30,962 nucleotides of DNA from JBKPRX01 sp046734795 (GCA_046734795.1 JBKPRX010000174.1:1-30962), one strand, 5' to 3'; counted from the first letter of the stretch, positions 16,208 to 23,671 are shown. Made by a program: numbers and translations. The notes: generated by a model not told the origin, from the letters alone.

Positions 16208-18046
16208 ATGCCAGCCGTACCGGCAAAGGAACGCGCAAAAGACGAGGCGCACAAGAAAGACGTCGCACACGACAAAGCAGTCGCCCACGACAAGGACAAG
16301 AACGGAGGCAGAAACGGGGGCAAGAACGGACTCGACCCCGCCGCGCATCGCCGCATCCTGACGTTCATCAACAACGCGGCGATCTCGGAAGATCTGCTGC
16401 ACGACCGGCCGCCCGCGCTCCCGGGCGAACAGGGCGGGATGGGCCATGGGATGGCGCACGGCCCGGGTCCCGAGGATCCGATGGTGATGGACGAGCCCGA
16501 GCCGCTCCTCGAGCCGAAGATTGCGCAACGTCTGCTCGACGCGCGAGACGAGACGTTCCCACTCGGTTTCCGCAACATCAGCGAGATCGAGAAGCTCCGG
16601 ATCATCCCAGACAAGATCCTCGACCGGCTCTGGGACCTCTTCAGCCACCTCCACTACGGCCGGTGGTCGGCGTTTCCGCAGCAGATTCCGCGCCGCGGAC
16701 CCGGCGGCTACGCAGGCGTCGTGCACGCCGCGCTCTGTCACACCGGCAAAGTCCTCTTCATCACCGCCGACGAGACGACGCTCCTCTGGGATCCGACCAA
16801 CACGACGCCGGCGACCTACGAGAACCCGGCCAACCAGCCGGGGTACTCGCAGCTCTGCGGGCATCACGTTTTCCTTTCTGACGGCCAGCTGCTGTGTGTC
16901 GGCGGCGGCGGTTACGGGCCGAACCCGGTTGCGCACTGGGGCTACCGCTTCGATCCGGTTGCGAAGACGTGGACGCAGACCGCGACGCAGATGTCGGAGT
17001 CGAAGTGGTATCCGACTGCGACCGTGCTCGACGACCATCGCGTGCTCGTCACCTGCGGCAACAGCAATGGCCAGATGGACATCTACGACGCGGCGACCGA
17101 CAGCTTTACGCCGGTCGTCTCCGGCGACACGCGCCATTTTCCGAATCTCTACCCGGGCCTGCACGTGCTGCCGAGTGGCGTCGTCTTCTACTCGCGCACC
17201 GGGTGGGGAACCGCCGGCGCAGGCGGCTTCGCGACGCCCGACAACACGTCGGCGTACTTTGCGCTGACGGGTCCGGACATCGGGACCTGGACACCGATCG
17301 CGCCCGCGATCGTCAACCGCGCAAAGGGCATGTCGGTCCTCCTCTACTCGCAGGCGCCGCCGTACGTCCGCGTCGTCGTGATGGGGGGTGTCGACAACGC
17401 GACGAACAACACCTACGAGGTGATGGACGCGACGGTGCTCTCGCCGGGCTCGGCCTGGAGCGGCGCGATCGCGTTCCCGGACGGCCAGCACCGGAGCCTC
17501 TGCAGCGCCGTGCTCCTGCCGGACGGGAAGGTCTTCGTCAGCGGCGGCATCCAAACGCCGAACTCGCCCTGCACGATGTACGACCCCGACGCCGGCACAT
17601 GGGCTCCGATGGCGGCGTTGCCGTCGATCCGCGACTACCACTCGGTCTCGATCCTCTTGCCGAGCGGGCGCGTGATGATGGCCGGCTGGAACAACTCGTC
17701 GATCGAGATCTTCGACCCGCCGTACATGTTCCAGCCGCGGCCGACGATCTCCGGCGCTCCGGCCACGATCATGCGCGGCCAGAGCTTCACGATCACGTCA
17801 CCGCAAGCGTCGTCGATCGATCGCGCGGTTCTCGTACGGCCGATGGCGATCACGCACCAAACCGACGGAGAGCAGCGCGTGTTGCGGATGCCGTGCGTCC
17901 ACCATCACGGTCACAGCCACAAGGTCACTCTCACTGCGCCTGCCGCCGGCAACCCGCACGCGATGGCGCCGCAGGGCTACTACATGCTGTTCGTCATCAA
18001 CGACCAGGGCATCCCGTCGGAAGCCCGCTGGGTGCACCTCCAGTAG
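16208..18046 (+). CDS. Galactose/glyoxal-oxidase-like copper radical oxidase
   Basis: A 612-residue protein. From about 165 a kelch-type beta propeller runs to about 510, then a C-terminal immunoglobulin-like domain (DUF1929-like, 511-612). All copper radical site residues of galactose/glyoxal oxidase can be placed: Cys217 (QLCGHH) and Tyr268 (SKWYPT) for the thioether pair, axial Tyr477 with His478 (RDYHSV), and His550 (AITHQTDGEQR). The SKWYPTAT phrase is closer to glyoxal oxidase. Such enzymes oxidise alcohols or aldehydes and yield H2O2. Instead of a signal peptide, residues 1-45 are charged low complexity (AHKKDVAHDKAVAHDKD). I chose ATG 16208, which has AGAAGGGGG upstream, over the earlier open frame that overlaps the preceding gene. 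It lies 80 bases after the multicopper oxidase. Confidence 0.9.
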   Translation: MPAVPAKERAKDEAHKKDVAHDKAVAHDKDKNGGRNGGKNGLDPAAHRRILTFINNAAISEDLLHDRPPALPGEQGGMGHGMAHGPGPEDPMVMDEPEPLLEPKIAQRLLDARDETFPLGFRNISEIEKLRIIPDKILDRLWDLFSHLHYGRWSAFPQQIPRRGPGGYAGVVHAALCHTGKVLFITADETTLLWDPTNTTPATYENPANQPGYSQLCGHHVFLSDGQLLCVGGGGYGPNPVAHWGYRFDPVAKTWTQTATQMSESKWYPTATVLDDHRVLVTCGNSNGQMDIYDAATDSFTPVVSGDTRHFPNLYPGLHVLPSGVVFYSRTGWGTAGAGGFATPDNTSAYFALTGPDIGTWTPIAPAIVNRAKGMSVLLYSQAPPYVRVVVMGGVDNATNNTYEVMDATVLSPGSAWSGAIAFPDGQHRSLCSAVLLPDGKVFVSGGIQTPNSPCTMYDPDAGTWAPMAALPSIRDYHSVSILLPSGRVMMAGWNNSSIEIFDPPYMFQPRPTISGAPATIMRGQSFTITSPQASSIDRAVLVRPMAITHQTDGEQRVLRMPCVHHHGHSHKVTLTAPAAGNPHAMAPQGYYMLFVINDQGIPSEARWVHLQ

Positions 18047-18056
18047 GCGGCTCGAG

Positions 18057-18548
18057 ATGGCTCAGCGAAAACCACCGACCAAGGCCGAGGCCGTGCGTCT
18101 CGCGCGCGCCGATTCGACCCTCAGTGCCGTGCTCGAAAGCGGCGGTGAGGTCGTCGTCGTCGAACCCGAACGCGGACGCGGGGCAGGCGATCGCACGATC
18201 GTGGGCGTCCACGACCACGCGCGCGGGCGGACGCTCGTCGCGCTCGTCGGGCCGAAAGGCGTCGTGGGCGTCCACGAGACGCCCGCGACGTTCCAGCTCT
18301 CGGACCGCGAGCGTAAGAAGGCGGAGGACCTGGCCGCTGCAGACGAGCGAACGAAGGCGTTCTTGCGCCGTCGCAAGATGGATCCGCTGACGCGGCTCTA
18401 CTTCCCGCCCGGAGACACGTCAGCTCACCGGCACGCAATTGTGTTCTTGCGGCCGACGAGCTCGGAGCGGCGTTACGTCGTGGTCGATCTCACCGACGCG
18501 CAGGTCGTCGACGTCTTGAACGAAGCCGACCTCGTCCGGGGAGCATGA
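18057..18548 (+). CDS. Copper amine oxidase N-terminal-domain-like protein
   Basis: A 163-residue protein. The second half, from DLAAADERTKAFLRRRKMDP through LTRLYFPPGD, HRHAIVFLRP and RRYVVVDLTDAQVVDVLNE, follows the N2/N3 domains of copper amine oxidases: ADPRVxxALxRRGI, a hydrophobic strand of the type RxLxxVxFxRP, and VAVVDLDxxEV. The first part (PTKAEAVRLARADSTLSAVLE) may be the preceding small alpha/beta domain. It has no signal peptide. It is 10 bases after the oxidase gene and 3 before a gene resembling the catalytic domain, so together they read like an amine oxidase divided into two chains. The match is by eye and moderately strong. Confidence 0.62.
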   Translation: MAQRKPPTKAEAVRLARADSTLSAVLESGGEVVVVEPERGRGAGDRTIVGVHDHARGRTLVALVGPKGVVGVHETPATFQLSDRERKKAEDLAAADERTKAFLRRRKMDPLTRLYFPPGDTSAHRHAIVFLRPTSSERRYVVVDLTDAQVVDVLNEADLVRGA

Positions 18549-18551
18549 GCG

Positions 18552-19367
18552 ATGCCGACCATCACCGATCACAACTGGAAGGTCGAGTACAAGTGGTCGA
18601 CGTCGAGCGGGCTCGTCGTCGGGCCGTGCGAGTACATGGGCGTGCGCGTCCTGCACGACATCGCGGTTCCGTTCGTGTACGTGAACTACGCCGGCGATGC
18701 GTTCGGACCGTTCACGGACGAGCTCCGCAGCACGTCGCGGAGGATCGAGCGCCGCTCGATCATGCACGGTTTCGACCTGAAGGCGAGCTACGACCTCTAC
18801 AGCGACGACTACCTCTACGAGCACGTGATCCGGTTCCACAGCGACGGGCAATGGGCGTCGCGAATCGTGATCCAGGGCCCGGGCGAGGAGAACCAGGGGA
18901 AGCACGTCTACCACATCCCGTTCCGCATCGATCTCGATGTCGGCGGGTCGCCGCACGACTCGTTCCAGCGACGCGGATCGTCAGGACGTTGGTCGAACGT
19001 CTCGCGTGAAGGAGGCCACAAACCGGCAGCCACCGGCAACTACGAGTGGCGTGTGGTCGACGCGACGCAAGATCGCGGCGTGCTCATCCGGCCGGGCGAG
19101 TTCGACGACGGCGAGCTGTGGGCGCTTGCGTACAAGGACGTCGAGGGCTGGAGCGCCGCCGGCGGTGCAGGCGATGGGACACCGGGGACAGCCGGGAGCG
19201 TTCCTGCGGTCTACGACAACAACGAGAGCGTCCAGAACGCCGATCTCGTCCTCTGGTACATCGCGCACGTTTTGTCGGCCGAGCTGCCGCGTGCGTGCGG
19301 TCCCTGGTTCGCGCTCAGCGGTTATCCGGAGCCGCCGCCCGAAATGGACGACGACCACGACCACTAG
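18552..19367 (+). CDS. Divergent copper amine oxidase catalytic-domain-like protein
   Basis: A 271-residue protein that can be laid along the C-terminal beta domain of copper amine oxidases in short form (the usual domain is about 400 residues). WKVEYKWSTSSGLVV and VRVLHDIAVPFVYVNY fit the domain start; KASYDLYSDDYLYEHVIRFHSDGQ fits the region of the topaquinone tyrosine (Tyr80 in SYD, where NYD/E is usual); GKHVYHIPFRIDLDVGG fits HQHxFxxRLDxDxDG; and NADLVLWYIAHVLSAELPR fits the last copper-ligand segment. Only the first of the paired His is in register (His118), the second position is Tyr120 with His121 beside it, and the third ligand site is Glu244. Activity is doubtful or altered. The C-terminus is EMDDDHDH. 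Confidence 0.6.
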   Translation: MPTITDHNWKVEYKWSTSSGLVVGPCEYMGVRVLHDIAVPFVYVNYAGDAFGPFTDELRSTSRRIERRSIMHGFDLKASYDLYSDDYLYEHVIRFHSDGQWASRIVIQGPGEENQGKHVYHIPFRIDLDVGGSPHDSFQRRGSSGRWSNVSREGGHKPAATGNYEWRVVDATQDRGVLIRPGEFDDGELWALAYKDVEGWSAAGGAGDGTPGTAGSVPAVYDNNESVQNADLVLWYIAHVLSAELPRACGPWFALSGYPEPPPEMDDDHDH

Positions 19368-19385
19368 CGACAAGGAGATCTAGCG

Positions 19386-20288
19386 ATGGCGAGACCGAGG
19401 ACGAAGACCGCCGCTGCGTCGAGGAAGAAGGCCGCGAGCGCGAGGCGAACGACGCGGAAGAAGCCGACGCCGGTCGAGCACGGCATGCGCGAAGACGCGC
19501 ACGAGCTCGTGCTCGAGCGCAACCTGCCGATCCTTGCGCGCTCGATGACGTTCGCGAAGATGGTGCAGGCGAACCGGCGGTTCCTGAACATCAAGGACCT
19601 CGAGTGGCTCTTTCCTCGGCTCTGCCGTCGCAAGGATCAGTCGACGCTGACGGCGAACGAGCGGTCTCGCTATCTCTGCGCATTCGACATGGTCAACGCC
19701 GATGGAACGCTCGGCCAGCTCGTCGACATCCACTCGGAGATGCACATGCAGCACACGAACGCGCGCCTCTTACCGTGGCATCGCGTATTCCTCTACCTCT
19801 TCGAGGAGGCGCTGCACAACTACCACCCCGACGTCTGCATCCCGTACTGGGATTGGTCGAAGCCGGAGGAACAGCATTTCCCAGCGTGGCTTGCCGGCGT
19901 GCTGCCGACGGTGAAGACGCCGACGCGGACGATCAACGTCATCCGCGCGCCCGGACCGGACGGCAACCTGTCCGCGATCGCGTCAGGCGTGTCCTCGGCG
20001 ATGACGCAGACGAGCTACGGAAGCTTCACGGGCCCGATCAACGGCATCCATGGATCGGTGCATATCTGGGTCGGCGGCACGATGTCCGACGCTTCGGTGT
20101 CGCCGGCGGATCCTGTGTTCTGGCTCCACCACGCGAACCTCGATCGGCTCTGGTGGGTCTGGTACAACAGCGCGGCCGGCAACAAGCAGAACCCGCCGCT
20201 CACCGGCGCCGACGCAGTCATGGATCCGTGGACGTACACGGAGGCCGACGTCAGGAACATCGCGACGCTCGGATACACGTACGTCTAG
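19386..20288 (+). CDS. Tyrosinase family copper oxidase
   Basis: A 300-residue type 3 copper protein. The CuA site shows His116 or His120, His123 and His132 (MQHTNARLLPWHRVFLYLFEEALH), and CuB shows His222 and His226 (GIHGSVHIWVGG) with His249 (DPVFWLHHANLDRLWWVWY). The spacings His123-132 (9) and His226-249 (23) match bacterial tyrosinases. These oxidise monophenols and diphenols to quinones, the entry to melanin. Residues 1-28 are a Lys/Arg/Ala-rich tail like a histone tail, with no twin-arginine signal, and no caddie protein (MelC1-like) is next to it. AAGGAG lies before the ATG. It is the last gene of the copper cluster, 18 bases after the amine-oxidase-like gene. Confidence 0.93.
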   Translation: MARPRTKTAAASRKKAASARRTTRKKPTPVEHGMREDAHELVLERNLPILARSMTFAKMVQANRRFLNIKDLEWLFPRLCRRKDQSTLTANERSRYLCAFDMVNADGTLGQLVDIHSEMHMQHTNARLLPWHRVFLYLFEEALHNYHPDVCIPYWDWSKPEEQHFPAWLAGVLPTVKTPTRTINVIRAPGPDGNLSAIASGVSSAMTQTSYGSFTGPINGIHGSVHIWVGGTMSDASVSPADPVFWLHHANLDRLWWVWYNSAAGNKQNPPLTGADAVMDPWTYTEADVRNIATLGYTYV

Positions 20289-20310
20289 CGCAAGCTGTGC
20301 TGGATCGAGC

Positions 20311-20637
20311 CTACGCCGGCCGCGGATTCGAGCGCTGAACGATCTGACGCACGACCGCCTCGAACTTCTCGATCACCGCCCGGCCGCCGCGCCGTTCCAC
20401 GACGCGCTCGATGTCCGGGTCCTCGTGACCGGCGACGATCAAGAAATGCGTGGCGTCGCTCCGGACCTCGTCGTACTCCTCGAGCCGCGTCTCGACCCGA
20501 GACGCGCAATCCGCATCCGAGCATTCGCACACGAACTCCGCGTGCTCCGAGCCGAAGCGCTCCGCACTCTCGGCGATGCGCTCGTTGACATCACGAAAGA
20601 GCACCTCGGTTTGCGCGCGCCGCACCCTGGTGTCCAC
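20311..20637 (-). CDS. Small conserved actinobacterial protein with CxCxxxxC motif
   Basis: A 108-residue protein that I recognise as a common but uncharacterised actinobacterial type: an N-terminal helix VRRAQTEVLFRDVNERI, then FVCECSDADCASRVETRLEEYDEVR and THFLIVAGHEDPDIERVVER. The CxC...C cluster with the following His suggests a metal site. GTG at 20637 has GGGAG about seven bases upstream and gives the length I expect; an ATG at 20703 would add 22 residues but overlaps the promoter of the divergent gene. It converges on the tyrosinase gene with 22 bases between stops. Confidence 0.75.
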   Translation of the reverse strand: MDTRVRRAQTEVLFRDVNERIAESAERFGSEHAEFVCECSDADCASRVETRLEEYDEVRSDATHFLIVAGHEDPDIERVVERRGGRAVIEKFEAVVRQIVQRSNPRPA

Positions 20638-20700
20638 GACCGTCTCCCTTCGCTCGCCCTCTTCCGAGACAAGAACGCGAAACGGACCCAGCGGGTTTCG

Positions 20701-20706
20701 CATACT
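20701..20706 (+). promoter_or_regulatory. Candidate -10 element of leaderless YbaK-like gene
   Basis: CATACT ends seven bases before the GTG at 20713, with no Shine-Dalgarno sequence between. The hexamer and distance match those at 9928-9933 (minus strand) and 23303-23308. No clear -35 was found. Confidence 0.45.
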
Positions 20707-20712
20707 TCGTCC

Positions 20713-21186
20713 GTGGACTGGCCCGAGGCAGTCGAACGGGTGGCGCAGGCCCTGCAAGCGGCCGCCGTCGACGCGCGTCTGGAGGAGTTCGTGGAGCCGA
20801 CGCGGACGGCCGTCGAGGCAGCGGCGGCCGCCGGCTGCGAGCCGAATCGCATCGTCAAGTCGCTCGTCTTCGTCTGCGACGACCGGCCCGTGCTCGCGCT
20901 GGTGCCGGGTGACCGGCGCGCCGACGGCGATCGCGTCGCGAATGCGGCTGGCGCCACTGCGGCTCGCGTTGCGACCGCGGCGGAGGTGACTGCCGCGACC
21001 GGGGTCGATCCGGGCGGCGTCTCGCCGATCGGCGTGCCCGCGACGCTGCGGGTCTTCGTCGACCGCTCACTCCTTGGGCCCGACCCCGTTTGGGTCGGCG
21101 GCGGCTCCGAGCGACACATGGTCGCGATCGCGCCGACTGACCTCGTCCGCATCACGCGCGGCGAGGCCGCCGACCTCGCCGCCTAG
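20713..21186 (+). CDS. YbaK/EbsC-family (Cys-tRNA(Pro) deacylase-like) protein
   Basis: A 157-residue protein of the YbaK/ProX editing-domain family, which hydrolyses mischarged aminoacyl-tRNA such as Cys-tRNA(Pro). Visible features are EEFVEPTRTAVEAAAAAGCEPNRIVKSLVFVCDDRPVLALVPGDRR with the family lysine at 49, ATAAEVTAATGVDPGGVSPIG with the conserved G-G-x-S-P-x-G loop, and SERHMVAIAPTDLVRIT near the end. The frame is open far upstream, into the tyrosinase gene, so I chose GTG 20713, which gives the normal family length and follows a -10-like element. It lies 56 bases before ilvE on the same strand. Confidence 0.9.
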   Translation: MDWPEAVERVAQALQAAAVDARLEEFVEPTRTAVEAAAAAGCEPNRIVKSLVFVCDDRPVLALVPGDRRADGDRVANAAGATAARVATAAEVTAATGVDPGGVSPIGVPATLRVFVDRSLLGPDPVWVGGGSERHMVAIAPTDLVRITRGEAADLAA

Positions 21187-21242
21187 GGGGTTTCGGCTTC
21201 GTCGCCGGGTACGATTGCTCGACCTTCGAAAGGAGTCCACCC

Positions 21243-22169
21243 ATGCAGCAGACCGAGAAGATCTGGATGAACGGCGAGCTCGTCGACTGGAACGACGCCA
21301 CCGTCCACGTCGGTGCGCATGGCCTGCATTACGGCACGGGCGTCTTCGAAGGAATCCGCGCCTACGAGACCCCGAAGGGCACGGCGATCTTCCGGCTGCG
21401 CGAGCACATGGACCGGCTGCATACGAGCGCGAAGATCCTGCACATGGAGATTCCGTATTCCGTGGACGACTTGCGGCAGGCGACGTGGGAACTACTCGGC
21501 GCGAACGGGATTCCGGAGTGCTACATCCGGCCGATCGCCTTCTACGGCTTCGGCGAGCTCGGCGTCTCGGCAGTCGGCAATCCGGTCGACGTGGCGATCA
21601 TGTCCTGGCCTTGGGGCGCATACCTCGGCGAGGACGCGTTGCAGAACGGCATCCGCGCGAAGATCTCGTCGTGGCAGCGCATCGGTCCGAACGTGATCCC
21701 GCACGCTGCGAAGGCAACCGGTGTGTACCTCAACTCGATGCTCGCGGTGCAAGAAGCGCATCGCGCGGGCTACGACGAGGGGATCATGCTCACGCAGGAG
21801 GGCTACATCGCCGACGGGCCCGGCGAAACGGTGTTCACGGTCAAGGACGGAGTCATCTGCACGCCTGACCTCGCGACGTCGATCTTGGCCGGCATCACGC
21901 GCGACACGGTGATCCAGATCGCGCAGGACCTCGGTTACCAAGTCGTGCAGAAGCAGCTCATCCGCACCGACCTCTATCTCGCGGACGAGGTCTTCATGAC
22001 AGGAACCGCGGCCGAAGTGACGCCGATCCGCGAGATCGACGACGTCGTGATCGGCTCGCGCGGCCCGGTGACGACGGAGATCCAGAGCGCGTATCTCGAT
22101 CTCGTTCGCGGCCGCAGCGAGCGCTGGGCGCACTGGCTCGAATACTCGCCGGCGCGCGCCGAAGCGTGA
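21243..22169 (+). CDS. ilvE: Branched-chain amino acid aminotransferase
   Basis: A 308-residue fold type IV PLP enzyme that interconverts Val, Leu and Ile with their 2-keto acids. Hallmarks are the N-terminal IWMNGELVDWNDATVHVGAHGLHYGTGVFEGIRAY, PLP Lys157 in HAAKATGVYLNSMLA, GYDEGIMLTQEGYIADGPGETVFTV, and TGTAAEVTPI for the phosphate. The usual EGxGEN motif reads DGPGET here, with Asp at the place of the Glu that touches the pyridine nitrogen and Thr for Asn. The rest supports an IlvE, but a relative with altered specificity cannot be excluded. GAAAGGAG precedes the ATG. The DegT-family gene starts inside its stop codon. Confidence 0.92.
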   Translation: MQQTEKIWMNGELVDWNDATVHVGAHGLHYGTGVFEGIRAYETPKGTAIFRLREHMDRLHTSAKILHMEIPYSVDDLRQATWELLGANGIPECYIRPIAFYGFGELGVSAVGNPVDVAIMSWPWGAYLGEDALQNGIRAKISSWQRIGPNVIPHAAKATGVYLNSMLAVQEAHRAGYDEGIMLTQEGYIADGPGETVFTVKDGVICTPDLATSILAGITRDTVIQIAQDLGYQVVQKQLIRTDLYLADEVFMTGTAAEVTPIREIDDVVIGSRGPVTTEIQSAYLDLVRGRSERWAHWLEYSPARAEA

Positions 22170-23287
22170 AGCCCGCGACAAAGACCATCGCGCTTTCCGG
22201 TCCGTACCTCGACGAGCGCGAAGAGGAGCTCGTGCTCGACGTGCTGCGGTCCGGACGGCTCTCCCTCGGGCCGATGGTCGACCGCTTCGAGGAGCTCTTT
22301 GCGGAAAAGGTGGGCGCGCCGTACGCGGCTGCTGTGTCGAGCGGCACCGCCGGTCTGCATCTTCTTTGCCACCTGGCCGGTATCGGGCCGGGCGACGAGG
22401 TGATCACGTCGCCGTACTCGTTCGCGGCCTCGGCGAACTGCTTCCTCTACGAAGGCGCGATGCCGGTCTTCGCAGACATCGACCCGCGCACGCTCAACCT
22501 CGATCCGGCGGCCGTCGAGGCAGCGATGACCGAGCGAACCAAAGCAATCGTCGCCGTCGACATCTACGGCTACCCGTGCGAGCTCGGTCCGCTCCGCGAG
22601 CTCGCTGAACGGCACGGCCTCGCGCTCGTCGAGGACGCCTGTGAAGCCCTGGGCGCCCAGTACGACGGGCGCACGATCGGAACGCAGGGCCCTTCGGCCG
22701 TGTTCGCGTTCTATCCGAACAAGCAGATGACGACGGGCGAGGGTGGCATGGTCACGACGCACTCGGAGGACGAGTGGCGTCTGCTCCGCAGCCTCCGAAA
22801 CCAAGGCCGTGCCGACGGCGGCGGCTGGCTCGACCATGCGCGGCTCGGGTTCAACTACCGGCTCGACGACGTCCATGCTGCGATCGGCATTGCTCAGCTC
22901 GAGAAGCTCGACGAGATCCTCGCGCGGCGCGCAGCCGTCGCCGCGCGTTACGCCGAGCTGCTCTCGGAGGTCGACGGCGTCGAGGTTCCGTGCGCCGACG
23001 ACGCGACGCACAAGCGCTCGTGGTTCGTCTACGTCGTCAAGCTCGATCCGACGCTCGACCGCGAGCGCGTGATCGCGGCACTCGAGCGCGAAGGCGTGCA
23101 GACCTCGCGCTACCTGCCGTGCATCCACTTGCAGCAGTACATGCGCGAGCGCTTCGGTTTCACGGAAGGCCTCTGTCCGGTGGCCGAGGATGCGAGCCGT
23201 CGGACGTTCGCGCTTCCGTTCCACACCGGGCTCGAGGCCGCGCATCAAGAACGGGTCGTCGAAGTGCTTGCCGCAGCTCTCGCTTGA
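22166..23287 (+). CDS. DegT/DnrJ/EryC1/StrS family aminotransferase
   Basis: A 373-residue PLP aminotransferase of the nucleotide-sugar type. It has AVSSGTAGLHLLCHLAGIGPGDEVITSPYSFAASAN, VDIYGYPCEL, VEDACEALGAQYDG with Asp157, FAFYPNKQMTTGEGGM with PLP Lys186, and GFNYRLDDVHAAIGIAQLEKLD. Family members put an amino group on 3- or 4-keto nucleotide sugars for surface polysaccharides or secondary metabolites; no other sugar gene is nearby. It starts with GTG overlapping the ilvE stop (GTGA), so the two are coupled, which is a curious pairing. Confidence 0.92.
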   Translation: MKPATKTIALSGPYLDEREEELVLDVLRSGRLSLGPMVDRFEELFAEKVGAPYAAAVSSGTAGLHLLCHLAGIGPGDEVITSPYSFAASANCFLYEGAMPVFADIDPRTLNLDPAAVEAAMTERTKAIVAVDIYGYPCELGPLRELAERHGLALVEDACEALGAQYDGRTIGTQGPSAVFAFYPNKQMTTGEGGMVTTHSEDEWRLLRSLRNQGRADGGGWLDHARLGFNYRLDDVHAAIGIAQLEKLDEILARRAAVAARYAELLSEVDGVEVPCADDATHKRSWFVYVVKLDPTLDRERVIAALEREGVQTSRYLPCIHLQQYMRERFGFTEGLCPVAEDASRRTFALPFHTGLEAAHQERVVEVLAAALA

Positions 23288-23302
23288 GAACCTTCGCGCG
23301 GC

Positions 23303-23308
23303 GATAAT
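23303..23308 (+). promoter_or_regulatory. Candidate -10 element of leaderless RemA-like gene
   Basis: GATAAT, five of six bases of the -10 consensus, ends seven bases before the ATG at 23315. No Shine-Dalgarno sequence is present. A TTGAGA at 23284-23289 is too close (13 bases) to be a normal -35. Confidence 0.5.
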
Positions 23309-23314
23309 CCCCTG

Positions 23315-23671
23315 ATGCCTGACGCGCCGCGCATGGTCTTCCTCGGCTTCGGCAAGTACGCGCGCGCCGATCGGATCTACGCACTCGAGCCCATCGTCGG
23401 AGACGAGCGCGGCGGCGGACGCCGTACACGGGTGTGGGTCCAGGGGATTGCGGATCCGATCGTCGCGTCACGTACCGAGCGGACGATCCTGCAGGACATG
23501 GGGGAAGAGGCAGCGCTCGCCGTTCCTGTGCTCGAGGAGGCACTCGACCTTGCGGAACGGCTGGCCACGCAGGTCGAGCAGGGCCGCGTCGATCTCGGCG
23601 ACCTCGGGCGGCGCGCTCGCCGTGTCCTTGCGAAGACCGCGGGCGAGGAAGACGCAGACCAGCTCTTCTAG
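23315..23671 (+). CDS. RemA/DUF370-like small protein
   Basis: A 118-residue protein. MVFLGFGKYARADRIYALEPI and RRTRVWVQGIADPIVASRTERTIL follow the layout of RemA (DUF370): an INIGFGN-like start, ANRMI, then RRTRAVVIxDSxHVILS. RemA is a DNA-binding activator of matrix genes in Bacillus. Here an extra C-terminal helical part follows (EEAALAVPVLEEALDLAERLATQVEQG...), so the protein is longer than the usual about 85 residues. No signal peptide is present. The glycosylase gene follows after five bases. The DUF370 link is by eye and moderate. Confidence 0.65.
   Translation: MPDAPRMVFLGFGKYARADRIYALEPIVGDERGGGRRTRVWVQGIADPIVASRTERTILQDMGEEAALAVPVLEEALDLAERLATQVEQGRVDLGDLGRRARRVLAKTAGEEDADQLF

Noticed and set aside
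16145..17641. A 498-codon open frame on the minus strand opposite the radical oxidase gene
   Set aside because: The plus-strand protein has the full catalytic motif set; the minus frame is Arg/Val/Asp-rich and lacks any motif, typical of a GC-rich shadow.
20637..20703. Longer N-terminus (ATG 20703) for the CxCxxxxC protein
   Set aside because: It would overlap the promoter of the divergent gene, and the GTG at 20637 has a proper ribosome binding site.
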